Source: Mannheimia sp. USDA-ARS-USMARC-1261 (GTDB lineage Bacteria; Pseudomonadota; Gammaproteobacteria; Enterobacterales; Pasteurellaceae). Taken from it: a stretch of DNA of 64,000 nucleotides. The translations under genes and the position numbers were made by a program. Shown piece by piece: positions 37,538 to 47,593 of this stretch. The DNA lies in NCBI RefSeq assembly GCF_000521605.1, contig NZ_CP006942.1:1-64000 (forward strand), given 5' to 3'. Below the pieces are notes generated by a model. The model worked only from the letters and a program-made list of their open reading frames with translations. It had not been told where the DNA came from and searched no databases. Position 1 is the stretch's first letter. Each line of letters starts with the position of its first letter.

Positions 37538-39063
37538 TTTGCCACCCCATATTCTTTAGCAAACATATTTTTCACACCTGTTGCATAATGCATAATTTCT
37601 TCTTGGTTGGTTTTCTTGGTTTCAAGCATACCGGTCATTCTGCCTTCACGCATTACAATGATTCGGTCTGAAATACCTAATACTTCCGGTAATTCAGATG
37701 AAATCACAATTACCCCGACACCACTTGCCGCTAACTCATCAAGGAGTTGGTAGATAGCGTATTTCGCCCCAACGTCGATACCACGGGTTGGTTCATCGAA
37801 GATCATCACTTTCGCTTCACGGAACAACCATTTGCCGATAACCACTTTTTGTTGGTTACCACCACTTAAGTTTTGCACTTTTTGTTCAATGGTTGGTGTT
37901 TTGATTTCCATTTTGTCGATAAAGGTATTTGAGGCTTTTTCTTCCTCTTCGTAGGAAATTACACCAAGTCCGTTAGAGACTTTATCCATCGATGCCATCG
38001 TAATATTTTCACGAATCGACATTCTCACCGCCACACCGTTAAGTTTACGGTCTTCAGATAAGTAGGCAATACCGGCTTGAATTGCATCGCTCGGGTCTTT
38101 AATACTCACTTTTTGATCGTGAATAAAGATTTCACCGCCATCAAGTGGATCTGCACCGAAAATCGCACGGGCTAATTCAGTACGTTTTGCCCCCACTAAG
38201 CCTGTGAAACCTAAAATTTCGCCTTTACGCAAGTCAAAGTTAAGTGGTTCAAACACGCCGTGGCGTTCTGCGTTCATTACCGAAAGAATAATTTCATCAG
38301 TTACGACAGCAGTTTTTGGCGGGAAGTGATTATCCAGAGAACGACCTACCATTTTGGTGATGATTTCATCCATTGTGATTTCATCAAATTTATGGTTAGA
38401 AACATAAGTCCCATCACGGAAAATTGTAATGTGGTTACAGATGCGTTTAAGTTCTTCCATACGGTGAGAAATATAAACAATACTCACGCCTTTAGAACGT
38501 AGCTTATCCACTAATTCAAAGAGTTTATCGATCTCTTTTTCTGTTAAGGCTGAGGTTGGCTCATCCATAATCAGAATTTCAACATCGAAAGAGAGAGCTT
38601 TGGCAATTTCCACCATTTGTTGTTTTGCCACTGATAACATTCTGACTTCATCAGTTGGGTCAACATCAATATCAAATAATGCCAATAATTTTGCCGATTC
38701 CTCAATCATCTTCTCTTTATCGACCAAGCCGTGTTTTAAAGGCTCACGAGCGAAGAAAATGTTTTCTGCCACGGTTAAATGTGGAATGAGGTTCAGCTCT
38801 TGGAAAATCATACTGATACCGGCTTTTTGTGCCTCTAAAACCGATTCAAATTGAACAGGTTTGCCTTTATACACAATTTCGCCTTGATCAGCTTTATGCA
38901 CACCAATCATACATTTCATTAATGTCGATTTGCCTGCGCCATTTTCCCCCATTAGGGCGTGAACTTCGCCCTTACGCAGGGTAAGCTCAACATTTTTTAA
39001 TGCATTCACACCGGCAAAAGATTTGCTGATGTTTTTCATCGTCAGTATTACTTCGTTTGACAT
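37534..39063 (-). CDS. Sugar ABC transporter ATPase, duplicated (RbsA/MglA family)
   Basis: 509 residues with two ABC domains. First: Walker A GENGAGKSTLMKC near 38, signature LSVAKQQMVEIAKAL, Walker B ILIMDEPTSAL. Second: degenerate Walker A (GLVGAKRTELARAIFG), signature LSGGNQQKVVIGKWL, Walker B VMIFDEPTRGIDVGAK. This asymmetry is normal for the RbsA type. Placed directly after fucA, 54 bp. Confidence 0.94.
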   Translation of the reverse strand: MSNEVILTMKNISKSFAGVNALKNVELTLRKGEVHALMGENGAGKSTLMKCMIGVHKADQGEIVYKGKPVQFESVLEAQKAGISMIFQELNLIPHLTVAENIFFAREPLKHGLVDKEKMIEESAKLLALFDIDVDPTDEVRMLSVAKQQMVEIAKALSFDVEILIMDEPTSALTEKEIDKLFELVDKLRSKGVSIVYISHRMEELKRICNHITIFRDGTYVSNHKFDEITMDEIITKMVGRSLDNHFPPKTAVVTDEIILSVMNAERHGVFEPLNFDLRKGEILGFTGLVGAKRTELARAIFGADPLDGGEIFIHDQKVSIKDPSDAIQAGIAYLSEDRKLNGVAVRMSIRENITMASMDKVSNGLGVISYEEEEKASNTFIDKMEIKTPTIEQKVQNLSGGNQQKVVIGKWLFREAKVMIFDEPTRGIDVGAKYAIYQLLDELAASGVGVIVISSELPEVLGISDRIIVMREGRMTGMLETKKTNQEEIMHYATGVKNMFAKEYGVAK

Positions 39064-39117
39064 ACTGCACTCCGTTTGTAAATTTCTTTCAAAAAAGAAC
39101 CGCTTGTTTTTTTAGTT

Positions 39118-39771
39118 TTAGTCTTCGCCTTCAACCCAAGAACCGTAGGATTTAAATTTTTCTAATACGATATCCATCTGTGCTTTGTTTAAGGTTGGAA
39201 TTGGCTTGCCGGTAGCAAGAAGTTTTAAATACCATTCGGCGATCACTTCCACTTCGTGTGCCACACCTAAGGCTTTATCAAGGGTTTTGTCTGCAGTAAT
39301 TAAACCGTGGTGAGCAAGCAAAATCGCTTTACTGCCTTTGATGCCTTCACGCACATAACCTGCTAATTCGTTTGTACCGAAAGGGGCGTAAGGCACGCAA
39401 GGAATATGGTCTGTGCCGGTGCAAGCGATCATATAGTGGATTGCCGGAATCGGTTCCCCAAAAATAGACACCGCTGCACAGTTTTTCGCGTGGTTGTGAA
39501 CCACTGCATTTAATTCGGGGCGAGCTTCATACACTGCCAAGTGGAATTGCCATTCGCTTGAAGGGAGTTTTCCCTCTTCGTGTTTGCCGTTGGCATCAAC
39601 GAACACGATAGACTCTTCAGTCATTTCTTCATAAGGGGTGCCGGTTGGAGTAATAAGCATTCCGTCTTGATAACGTACGCTGACATTACCTGCTGTCCCT
39701 TGGTTTAATCCCAGTCTGGTCATTTCAAGACAGGTATCAATGATTTGTCTTGAGAGTTGCTGTCTGTTCAT
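39118..39771 (-). CDS. fucA: L-fuculose-1-phosphate aldolase
   Basis: 217 residues. Class II zinc aldolase: GNVSVRYQDGMLITPTG phosphate-binding region, catalytic Glu in LPSSEWQFH, zinc ligands in VVHNHAKNC and LLAHHGLI. It splits L-fuculose 1-phosphate into dihydroxyacetone phosphate and L-lactaldehyde. Very similar to the E. coli enzyme. AAAGGAG precedes the start. Confidence 0.96.
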   Translation of the reverse strand: MNRQQLSRQIIDTCLEMTRLGLNQGTAGNVSVRYQDGMLITPTGTPYEEMTEESIVFVDANGKHEEGKLPSSEWQFHLAVYEARPELNAVVHNHAKNCAAVSIFGEPIPAIHYMIACTGTDHIPCVPYAPFGTNELAGYVREGIKGSKAILLAHHGLITADKTLDKALGVAHEVEVIAEWYLKLLATGKPIPTLNKAQMDIVLEKFKSYGSWVEGED

Positions 39772-39829
39772 AATAAACTCCTTTTAATTTGTAAAAAATT
39801 TTGTTTTTTTAACCGCTTGTAATGGGCGA

Positions 39830-40264
39830 TTAAGGCACTGGCGTTACGCCTTTTTTAATAATAATGTTGCCGTATTTCGCCAATTCGCCTGTGATCACCA
39901 CAGCGTAAGCGGTTTTAGCTCGGTCGTAGAAAGCGAAACGTTCAACGCGTTCTACTTTCGGTGCTACACCATTTACTTTTTTAATCGCAGCGAGATAACG
40001 CTCTTCTACACTTGGGTCGAGAGAATCGCCCGGCACAGCTTGCATCATTGCAAGTGGGGCTTCCACATATTGGTCAAATTCAAACAGAGCGGAAATGCCT
40101 TCTAATAGAGTCGCCACACTTAAACCATCTGTACGAATCACTTTTTGATGAATGGAATGTGCCGGGAAGTGAGCATCTGAAAGCACTAATTCATCGCCGT
40201 GCCCCATTTCCGCTAAAGTTTTTAATAATTCCGGTGAAATTGCCGGGTGGATACCTTTTAACAT
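39830..40264 (-). CDS. fucU: L-fucose mutarotase
   Basis: 144 residues of the FucU/RbsD family. [35 protein letters not shown] holds the catalytic His/Asp set (MGHGDE). It interconverts alpha- and beta-L-fucose so that FucI gets the right anomer. Only 9 bp separate it from fucK. Confidence 0.95.
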   Translation of the reverse strand: MLKGIHPAISPELLKTLAEMGHGDELVLSDAHFPAHSIHQKVIRTDGLSVATLLEGISALFEFDQYVEAPLAMMQAVPGDSLDPSVEERYLAAIKKVNGVAPKVERVERFAFYDRAKTAYAVVITGELAKYGNIIIKKGVTPVP

Positions 40265-40273
40265 TTCAAACTC

Positions 40274-41707
40274 CTATTTATAAAAATTGCTGTTTTCTGA
40301 TGGCTCAACCCGTTTTACATTCGGTTTCATTGCTTGTTGTGCGGCATTTGGATTTTCAAACACGCCAGCACCGGCAAAGGTAAACATTGCTGCACCCAAC
40401 ACGGTACTTTCAGGGAAATCCACCACATCAATCGGGCAATTTAAAACATCGGCTCGGATTTGGTTCCATAACGCATTTTTAGAACCGCCACCTACGCAAA
40501 TTAAACGCTCGGCATTGAAGTTACCCACTTGCTGCAACACATCTAAGCCGGCTTTTAAGCGATAAGCCATATATTCCAAACCTGCACGGTAAATTTCGCC
40601 ACGCGCGGTGTGCATAGATAAGCCGATAATCGAGCCTGTCTGTCCGGTTGTACCGTCAAAGTTACCCACTAATTTCACGCCGTTTGAGCCGGCAGGCACT
40701 TCGCTGGCTTCATTAATCATCGTTGAGTAATAGTTTGGCGTACCCGCTACATCAGAGAAGAAACGTTTACCAAACCATTCCATCACGCCAGAGGCAACCC
40801 ATTGCACACCCGGGTTGAAGTAGCCAGCTTGGCTGTCAAATTCAATGGTTAAACCGTTTTGAACGAATTGCCATTCCGGTTTCGCTTGTGGGGTGCGAAC
40901 CATTAAAATTTCCCAAGTACCGGAGCTTAAAACCGGTTGGTTGTAGCCTGCTCCCGAGCCAAAGATGGCGAATTGGGTGTCGTGTCCGCAAGAAATGACC
41001 GGAATTTGACCGCTTAAACCAAGCTCGTGGGAAATGTCTCCTTTTAATGTTCCCACAACTTCTCCCGCACTTTTCATCGGTGGGAAGTGGTTTTCGGTTA
41101 AGCCTAGTAAATCCAAAACTTCTTTATCCCAATGATCGCTTTCAATGTTTGTCATCATTGAGGTTCCCGCCATAGTGCGGTCGGTGCTTTTCACACCGGT
41201 TAAGCGATACGTTAAGATAGAAGAAATAAATAAGAAACTGTCCGCTTGAGCATAAATTTCGGGTTTGTTGCGTTTAAGCCATAAGAGCTTAAATAACGTA
41301 TTGAAACTGTAATGACCCACCCCGTTACGACGATATAGTGCCTCCACATCAATATCGTTAGCGATATTTTCCATAATCGACAGAGTTCTCGGACATTTCC
41401 AAGAAATAATCGGATAAAGTTGATTGCCGGCTTTATCGAAAAGTGTACCGTCCACGCCAAAAGTGGTAACTGAAATCCCAACAATCTCTTTTCGTTGTTG
41501 TTCTGAAAGTTGAGAGAGCGTTTGTTTGGCACAGGTCATCAGTTTTGACCAGATTTCTTCAATATCCCAAATATGGAATTCAGGATTTTCTGCACCCGGT
41601 TGTGTATTATTCGGTAAGTGATGTGCCGCCACAATTTGACCTGTTTGGTCGATTGCAATAGTGCGAAGGTTTGTAGCACCACAGTCAAAAATAAGGGCAA
41701 TAGACAT
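40274..41707 (-). CDS. fucK: L-fuculokinase
   Basis: 477 residues from the ATG at 41707 (AGGGG upstream); the longer ORF extends into the USS spacer and is not expected. FGGY carbohydrate kinase: IFDCGATNLRTIAID phosphate loop, GVTTFGVDG-type segment near 85, SGTWEILMVRTP and the C-terminal CVGGGSKNALWNQIRADVL. It makes L-fuculose 1-phosphate. Followed closely by fucU. Confidence 0.95.
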   Translation of the reverse strand: MSIALIFDCGATNLRTIAIDQTGQIVAAHHLPNNTQPGAENPEFHIWDIEEIWSKLMTCAKQTLSQLSEQQRKEIVGISVTTFGVDGTLFDKAGNQLYPIISWKCPRTLSIMENIANDIDVEALYRRNGVGHYSFNTLFKLLWLKRNKPEIYAQADSFLFISSILTYRLTGVKSTDRTMAGTSMMTNIESDHWDKEVLDLLGLTENHFPPMKSAGEVVGTLKGDISHELGLSGQIPVISCGHDTQFAIFGSGAGYNQPVLSSGTWEILMVRTPQAKPEWQFVQNGLTIEFDSQAGYFNPGVQWVASGVMEWFGKRFFSDVAGTPNYYSTMINEASEVPAGSNGVKLVGNFDGTTGQTGSIIGLSMHTARGEIYRAGLEYMAYRLKAGLDVLQQVGNFNAERLICVGGGSKNALWNQIRADVLNCPIDVVDFPESTVLGAAMFTFAGAGVFENPNAAQQAMKPNVKRVEPSENSNFYK

Positions 41708-41772
41708 AGGTTTTCCCCTTGTTATTTCCTTGTAGGGACGCACTATGTGCGTCCGTATCGTTTTAGGTTTGA

Positions 41773-41819
41773 TCAAGCGGTCTTATTTGCAAATTTTTTT
41801 ACAAATTTAACCGCTTGTA
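41773..41819. repeat. Inverted USS pair between fucI and fucK
   Basis: TCAAGCGGT (about 41774) and ACCGCTTGT (ending 41819) frame TTTGCAAATTTTTTTACAAATTTA. It lies right after the fucI stop and may reduce expression of the downstream genes. Confidence 0.55.
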
Positions 41820-41824
41820 AGTGC

Positions 41825-43591
41825 TTATTTATAAAGCGGTCCGAAGTTTGCACACGCACGGTAGTCTTGACCTTCTTTGTCTTGACCGAAACCGTTCCAC
41901 GCACTTGGACGGAATACATCTTTATCTTCCACGTTGTGCATACAAACCGGAATGCGTAACATTGAAGCAAGAGTGATTAAGTCTGCCCCCACGTGTCCGA
42001 AAGTGGCTACACAGTGGTTTGCTCCCCAGTTTGCCATCACGCTATACACGTCTGCGAATGCACCTTTACCGGTTAAGCGAGGCACGAACCAAGTGGTTGG
42101 CCAGGTTTCATTGGTACGTTTGTTTAAGGTGTCGTGAACGTGTTCCGGTAGGTCGATTGACCAACCTTCCGCAATTTGTAATACAGGACCAATGCCTTTG
42201 ATGAGGTTGATGCGGTGCATCGTAAACGGCATTCCGCCTTTGGTTAAGAATTGAGAAGATAAACCGCCGCCACGGAAATATTCGTGCACTGCCGGACACC
42301 AACGGGTATTCTCTAAGCAACGTTTGCCGTCTTCTTCTGTTACTTCCCAAACCGGTTTGATAACAGGTTTGCCGTCTTTGTCGGTATGCTGACCTGTGCC
42401 GTCTAATGCTGCTGAACCTGAGTTGATTAAGTGGATAAAGCCACTTTCCGGACGCCAGCCGGTAACACGTTCAACAGAATCTTCGCTCCAGTAAGTACGC
42501 ACATCCGCAAATACTTGGGCTTGACCGGTTAATAAGTTACCGAACAACATATTCACGCCGTTTAAGCTGTCGTTTTCGGTTGCCATAATGTATGGTGCTC
42601 GTACACCGTTCCAGTCATAGGTTGAGTTGAGCGTTGCCTCTAAGAAATCGCCGTTTGGTAAATGGTCTGTCCATTGGCGTTGTCCTTGGAAACCGGCTGC
42701 AATCGCATTATGACCTAATGCCTCTTCGCCATAACCTAATTCTGCTAAACGTGGGTTGCCGACCATTAAATCACGGGCGATGATGGTCATTTTCACCACA
42801 TCTTCCCAAAGTTTGGCACGCTCTTCTGGGCTACGTTGGTTTTCCGGTGTATTCACATCAACACCTTCTTTGCAATAGGTTTTCACCCATTCCATCGCTA
42901 ATTTAAATTCTGCGTCATCGTAGATGTTGCGATCTAAACGGCGTTTAATTTCAGTCATATCCACATATTCATTACGCATACCTAAATATTCTTGGAAGAA
43001 TTGTTGGTTTACGATAGAACCCGCGATACCCATTGAAACTGAACCGATAGATAAATAAGATTTGCCACGTAGGGTTGCCACCGCTAAGCCTGCACGAGCA
43101 AAACGTAATAATTTTTCACGCACATCCGCAGGAATGGATTGGTCGCCTGCTTCTTGCACTTCTGTGCCATAAATAGAGAATGCCGGTAAACCTAATTGGC
43201 TATGACCTGCCAAAGCAGCGGCTAAATACACCGCACCCGGGCGTTCTGTTCCGTTAAAGCCCCAAATGGCTTTCGGCATATGTGGGTCCATATCAATGGT
43301 TTCAGAACCGTAGCACCAGCAAGGGGTTACAGTAATTACGGCACCGACATTTTCACGTTTGAATTTTTCGGCACAAGCCGCAGCTTCGGCAACGCCACCG
43401 ATGGTGGAATCAGCAATCACACATTCAACGAAATCGCCATTTGGGTGGCGGACTTCAGATTGAATTAATTGTGCAACGGCTTTTGCCATATTCATTGTTT
43501 GATCTTCAAGTGATTCACGCACACCTAAACGGCGACCGTCAATGGTTGGGCGGATACCAATTTTTACAGGGGTAGATTTCAACGTTGTCAT
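41825..43591 (-). CDS. fucI: L-fucose isomerase
   Basis: 588 residues, close to the E. coli 591. Manganese enzyme converting L-fucose to L-fuculose. Seen: [18 protein letters not shown] at the start, [14 protein letters not shown], and the metal ligands in [16 protein letters not shown] and in GQHTDKDG and further C-terminal histidines. First gene of the fuc operon; GGGAG precedes the ATG and a perfect CRP site lies about 100 bp upstream. Confidence 0.97.
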   Translation of the reverse strand: MTTLKSTPVKIGIRPTIDGRRLGVRESLEDQTMNMAKAVAQLIQSEVRHPNGDFVECVIADSTIGGVAEAAACAEKFKRENVGAVITVTPCWCYGSETIDMDPHMPKAIWGFNGTERPGAVYLAAALAGHSQLGLPAFSIYGTEVQEAGDQSIPADVREKLLRFARAGLAVATLRGKSYLSIGSVSMGIAGSIVNQQFFQEYLGMRNEYVDMTEIKRRLDRNIYDDAEFKLAMEWVKTYCKEGVDVNTPENQRSPEERAKLWEDVVKMTIIARDLMVGNPRLAELGYGEEALGHNAIAAGFQGQRQWTDHLPNGDFLEATLNSTYDWNGVRAPYIMATENDSLNGVNMLFGNLLTGQAQVFADVRTYWSEDSVERVTGWRPESGFIHLINSGSAALDGTGQHTDKDGKPVIKPVWEVTEEDGKRCLENTRWCPAVHEYFRGGGLSSQFLTKGGMPFTMHRINLIKGIGPVLQIAEGWSIDLPEHVHDTLNKRTNETWPTTWFVPRLTGKGAFADVYSVMANWGANHCVATFGHVGADLITLASMLRIPVCMHNVEDKDVFRPSAWNGFGQDKEGQDYRACANFGPLYK

Positions 43592-43688
43592 AAATAGTTC
43601 TCCCGATTGGTTAAAAAAATTTGTGATTGAATTTATTATGCATACGCAATATGAGTTATGAAGAAAAATGCGAATTTAGTTTAAATTT

Positions 43689-43704
43689 TGTGAGTGCGAT
43701 CACA
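43689..43704. promoter_or_regulatory. CRP binding site upstream of the fuc operon
   Basis: TGTGA-N6-TCACA with AT flanks (TTTTGTGA...TCACAAAA), about 105 bp before the fucI start. It marks the main fuc promoter region. Confidence 0.85.
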
Positions 43705-43742
43705 AAAAATGGGGGATTTTGGTAAAAATGAGTGAAAAAAGA

Positions 43743-43779
43743 ATGCCCGATTTTGTTTTATTTCTGAAAAAATCGGGCA
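43743..43779 (-). terminator. Terminator of fucR
   Basis: TGCCCGATTTT / AAAATCGGGCA stem; on the minus strand it lies 18 bp after the fucR stop and is followed by TTC. It separates fucR from the fucI promoter. Confidence 0.65.
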
Positions 43780-43796
43780 AATTCGGGCAGAAATCA

Positions 43797-44543
43797 CTAA
43801 ATAATGATTTCAATTTGATGTGCTAAGCAATAATTTTTGAGAAAGTCTGGTGGGGGTTGGTTGATAAATAATTTATCAATGCAAGATAAATCTTCGATAC
43901 GAAACAAGTCTTTACGCTCAAATTTACTGTGATCGGCTAATAAAAAAACCTGTTTACTGTTCGCAATTAATTTACGTTTAAGGGAAATATTAATTTCGTT
44001 AGACTCCCAAATCGCACCGTCTGCAATGCCTGTACAAGAAAGAATTGCCAAATCAATTTTTAAACGGGTCAGTAACTGCTCGGATAATGGACCATAGAAG
44101 GCATCGTATTTTTCGGAATAAATACCACCGGTAGCAATCGTTTTAATGTGCGGTTTGTGTGAAAGGCTGTAGATAATCCGCATTGAACTGCTGACAACGG
44201 TGCAGGGAATATTTGGAATACGCTGTGCCACATTCCAAGAGGTTGAGCTGGCATCTAAAGCAATCACCGATTCAGGTTGTAAATATTCCAACACATTTTC
44301 TGCGATACTGCGTTTCGCCTCACTGTTCAGTCGTTGTCGGGTGGTAAATGAGCGACCAATATCTCGCTTTTTGTGGCTCACTGCCCCTCCGTGAGTGCGA
44401 TGTAATAATCCATCTTTATCTAGCTTATTTAAATCTCGGCGGATAGTTTCAATAGAAACCCCACAATGTTCCGCCAATTCTTGAACGTTAGCTTCATCAA
44501 ACTGTTCTATATATTCCATTATCTGTTTGTGTCGCAGCTGCAT
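43797..44543 (-). CDS. fucR: DeoR-family transcriptional regulator of fucose genes
   Basis: 248 residues. N-terminal HTH (about 18-55: ANVQELAEHCGVSIETIRRDLNKL, the DeoR signature) and a sugar-phosphate sensor domain with IATGGIYSEKYDAFYGP and LLADHSKFERKDL. Direct neighbour of the fuc operon and in the same direction; probably an activator or repressor responding to fuculose 1-phosphate, by analogy with E. coli FucR. It has its own terminator before fucI. Confidence 0.9.
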   Translation of the reverse strand: MQLRHKQIMEYIEQFDEANVQELAEHCGVSIETIRRDLNKLDKDGLLHRTHGGAVSHKKRDIGRSFTTRQRLNSEAKRSIAENVLEYLQPESVIALDASSTSWNVAQRIPNIPCTVVSSSMRIIYSLSHKPHIKTIATGGIYSEKYDAFYGPLSEQLLTRLKIDLAILSCTGIADGAIWESNEINISLKRKLIANSKQVFLLADHSKFERKDLFRIEDLSCIDKLFINQPPPDFLKNYCLAHQIEIII

Positions 44544-44714
44544 AATCTATCCTTTTTGTAAATTTTTCTCCAAATTTAACCGCTTGTAGCGTTGCTGTCG
44601 AGCAAGCAAATTTGATTTTTAGAAGGCGATCACATTTTGTGTTGCAAGCGGTTAAATTTAGGGAACTTTTTGTGAAATTTGTAATATATTTTGTGAAATT
44701 TCATTTCAGACTAA

Positions 44715-44773
44715 TTGACAACCATTTTTATCTCTGTAAAATTCGCTTTGTTTGATGTTGAGAATTGTTTTTA
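44715..44773 (+). promoter_or_regulatory. Promoter with possible Fur boxes upstream of the TonB receptor gene
   Basis: -35 TTGACA (44715-44720), 16-bp spacer, -10 TAAAAT (44737-44742). Just downstream, TGAGAATTGTTTTTA (44759-44773) is a partial match to the Fur 7-1-7 pattern TGATAAT-N-ATTATCA. The promoter match is strong; Fur binding is inferred from the receptor type. Confidence 0.6.
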
Positions 44774-44825
44774 ATATCAAAATTTGGTAATCCTCTTAAA
44801 TAACTTACCTAAGGAAATGTTTCGA

Positions 44826-46931
44826 ATGAAAAAATTTAAATTACTTCCTGTTTCAGCTGCAGTATTGAGCGTACTTGCTGCAAATGCAATGGCTCAAACT
44901 GCTTCAACAGATACAGTAGCATTAGATACTGTTACTGTAACCGACAATCAAGGCTTAAAAGTGCAAAGCAATGTGGTAACAACACAGAAAAAAGATGAGA
45001 GCACACAAACAGACTTACGTGGTTTATTAAAAGATGAGCCGGCAATTAGCTTAGGTGGTGGTAACGGTACATCACAATATCTCTATATTCGTGGTATGGG
45101 TCAAAACTCAATTGATGTAAAAGTAGATAACACTTACTCAGATAGCCAAATTTTGTATCATCAAGGTCGTCATATGTTAGATCCGGCATTGGTGAAAATT
45201 GTTTCTGTACAAAAAGGGGCAGGCAGTGCTTCAGCCGGTATTGGTCAAACTAATGGTGCAGTAATTGCTAAAACCGTTGATGCATTAGATTTATTAAAAA
45301 ACAGCGATAAAAACTTCGGTGCAAAATTAGGTACAGGTATCAGCACAAACCACGCTCACAATTTCAATGCAACCTTATATGGTAAAGGTGAAATCTTTGA
45401 TGCTTTAGTTTCAGGTAATCTTGTGAGAGATCGCGACTATAAAGGCGGTAAAGATTACGTAAACCAATTCGGCACAAACCGTGTTCCGTATAGTGCATTA
45501 GATAAAACCAGCTTCTTAGCTAAATTAGGTGCAAAATTAGGAGATCACCGTTTTGTATTAAGCCATTCAAGTGAGCGAAATGAAGGTCAGCGTTTAGTGC
45601 GTGAAGAATTTGATGTAGCACCTAACGGCACAAAGGTTTCTCCGTACAACCGCTTAACTGTAGAACGCCAAGCTCCAGCTAACCGTAGAATTACGGTTCA
45701 AAGAACTAACTTAGAATGGACTGGCAAAAACTTAGGCTTTGCTCAAGAAGCGACAGCTAACGTTTATCAATTAGTGCAAGGTCGTTGGTCTGAACACGAA
45801 AAAGGTAACGGCTACGCAGGTAATGTAGATTATGCAACGAAAACTAAAGTTGTTACTCACGGTGCGAATGTAAACTTTGATTCTGCCGTTCACGAAAATG
45901 TATTATTAAAATACGGTGTGAACTATCGCCACCAAGAAGCTAAACCACACACTAAATTTAACCCTCTTGTGAAAAACCAAGAGAAAACCGATACCGGCGT
46001 GTATGTTGAAGCAATTACTGCTCCAGTAGATAAAGTAACTTTAACTACCGGTGTACGTTACGACCACTTCAAATTCAAAGCAATGGATGGTAAAGAGCGT
46101 AGTAATGGTGCATTCAGCCCAAGCGTTGGTCTTATCTATGAGCCAATTGAACACTTAAGCTTAAGTGCAAGCCACAACTATGCAACTCGTAGCCCTCGTC
46201 TGCACGATGCGTTAATGGCACACGGTAAGCGTGGTATGGTAACAATTGGTGATAACACCAAAGCAGAAAAAGCTCGCAATACTGAAATCGGCTTCAACTA
46301 TAATGACGGCACATTTAGCTTTGATGGTAGCTACTTCTGGCAACATATCAAAGATGCTTTAGGCACAACAAATGGTCGTGATAACCACGGTAATGCAGCA
46401 CAAGCGATTGTGAATGGCGGTAAAATTAAAAATCGTGGTTATGAGTTAAATGCAGGCTACCACAATAACGGCTTTACGGCTCGTGTTGGTGTTGCTCATA
46501 GCAAACCTCGTTTCTACACACAAACCGTGATGCAACGTAATAATCAAGATAAGTTAGTTGAAACTGCATTGTTAAGCAGTAACCCGGAATACGCATCAGC
46601 TATCGGTCGTACTTGGACAGCTTCTTTAAGCTATCGCTTTGAACAACCAAATTTAGAAGTTGGCGTACACCACCGTATTGTTGAGAAAGTGAAACCTGAA
46701 GATAATTTCTTCGTTACGGGCGGAACATTACAAACAAATACAGGTACAGGTAAAGACAGCTACAATGTAACTGATATCACCTTAAACTGGAAACCACTTA
46801 AAGATGATAGCGTGAATGTAAACTTTGCAGTGGATAACGTGGCGAATAAAAAATACAACGCACACGGTCAGCGTGGTCAATTATCAGCTCGTGGACGTGA
46901 ATTCCGTGCAGGTGTGAACTACACGTTCTAA
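44826..46931 (+). CDS. TonB-dependent outer membrane receptor, FetA/FrpB-like (ferric siderophore)
   Basis: 701 residues from the ATG at 44826, with AAGGAA about ten bases upstream; the ATG at 44817 is too close to it. Signal peptide about 1-23 (ending AMAQ), TonB-box-like DTVTVTD, plug domain with YIRGMGQNSIDVKVDNTYSDSQI-type sequence and VSVQKGAGSASAGIG, then a 22-strand barrel ending in a terminal Phe (GVNYTF). The plug and SASHNYATRSPRLHDAL segment resemble neisserial FetA (FrpB), which takes up ferric enterobactin-type siderophores. Ligand here is inferred. Confidence 0.9.
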   Translation: MKKFKLLPVSAAVLSVLAANAMAQTASTDTVALDTVTVTDNQGLKVQSNVVTTQKKDESTQTDLRGLLKDEPAISLGGGNGTSQYLYIRGMGQNSIDVKVDNTYSDSQILYHQGRHMLDPALVKIVSVQKGAGSASAGIGQTNGAVIAKTVDALDLLKNSDKNFGAKLGTGISTNHAHNFNATLYGKGEIFDALVSGNLVRDRDYKGGKDYVNQFGTNRVPYSALDKTSFLAKLGAKLGDHRFVLSHSSERNEGQRLVREEFDVAPNGTKVSPYNRLTVERQAPANRRITVQRTNLEWTGKNLGFAQEATANVYQLVQGRWSEHEKGNGYAGNVDYATKTKVVTHGANVNFDSAVHENVLLKYGVNYRHQEAKPHTKFNPLVKNQEKTDTGVYVEAITAPVDKVTLTTGVRYDHFKFKAMDGKERSNGAFSPSVGLIYEPIEHLSLSASHNYATRSPRLHDALMAHGKRGMVTIGDNTKAEKARNTEIGFNYNDGTFSFDGSYFWQHIKDALGTTNGRDNHGNAAQAIVNGGKIKNRGYELNAGYHNNGFTARVGVAHSKPRFYTQTVMQRNNQDKLVETALLSSNPEYASAIGRTWTASLSYRFEQPNLEVGVHHRIVEKVKPEDNFFVTGGTLQTNTGTGKDSYNVTDITLNWKPLKDDSVNVNFAVDNVANKKYNAHGQRGQLSARGREFRAGVNYTF

Positions 46932-46946
46932 TTCTTAAATCAGACT

Positions 46947-46988
46947 AAAATGCCCGATTGAACTAACATTCTCAATCGGGTATTTTTT
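46947..46988 (+). terminator. Terminator of the TonB receptor gene
   Basis: ATGCCCGATTG / CAATCGGGTAT stem with a 12-nt loop and a T-run. Confidence 0.82.
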
Positions 46989-47022
46989 ATGTTACAAGCG
47001 GTCACTTTTTCCAAAAATTTTG

Positions 47023-47346
47023 CTATTCAGCAAACATTTCCTGTAATACAGCTAATAACTGAGCGAGCTTTTCATTTTCTAGCTCACCTACTTTTTTGAC
47101 TAAACGAGTTTTGTCCACTGCACGGATCTGCTCAGGTAAAATCAGTCCCGATTTTCCTTGAAAATCAATAGGAATGCGAAACGGAGCAGGGCGACTGCCG
47201 GTTGTCATTGGGGCAATTAATGCGGTGCGAAGATAGTCGTGAATTTCGGGCGGAGAGATAATCACGCACGGACGGGTTTTCTGAATCTCGCTGCCAACGG
47301 TTGGGTCAAGATTGACCAAATAAATGTCACCCCTTACCATATCCAT
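47023..47346 (-). CDS. MazF/PemK-family toxin (endoribonuclease)
   Basis: 107 residues, full length for the family. The start MVRGDIYLVNLDPTVGSEIQKTRPCVIISP is the MazF/PemK hallmark, with LIAPMTTGSRPAPFRIPI and EQIRAVDKTRLVKKVG. These toxins cut mRNA, often at short motifs. The first codons overlap the antitoxin gene end by 13 bp, so the pair is coupled; MDM or the third-codon Met could be the start. Confidence 0.92.
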   Translation of the reverse strand: MDMVRGDIYLVNLDPTVGSEIQKTRPCVIISPPEIHDYLRTALIAPMTTGSRPAPFRIPIDFQGKSGLILPEQIRAVDKTRLVKKVGELENEKLAQLLAVLQEMFAE

Positions 47347-47573
47347 TCGTCCTCAGAATCCATCGGAAAATCAAGCAACTCATCATCGCCTTGTTCTGCA
47401 ATTTGACGAGCTGCCGCCGCCCAACCATTGCGGATATTTTTCGGTGCAGAGAGAATAATTTTATCTTCCTGAACCTCCATTTCTAACTGATTTGCCAGCC
47501 CAAGTTGTAATAAAATTGCCTTTGGAATAATCACCGCTTGTGAATTTCCTACCTTACGAAGTGATACTTGCAT
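47334..47573 (-). CDS. MazE/PemI-family antitoxin (AbrB/SpoVT fold)
   Basis: 79 residues. N-terminal swapped-hairpin DNA-binding domain (VSLRKVGNSQAVIIPKAILLQLGL, about 3-26); acidic C-terminal tail (DDELLDFPMDSEDEWIW) that would block the toxin active site. It precedes the toxin and overlaps it. A perfect palindrome overlaps its promoter, as expected for autorepression. Confidence 0.9.
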   Translation of the reverse strand: MQVSLRKVGNSQAVIIPKAILLQLGLANQLEMEVQEDKIILSAPKNIRNGWAAAARQIAEQGDDELLDFPMDSEDEWIW

Positions 47574-47593
47574 TTGGTTTTTCCTTTATAATG

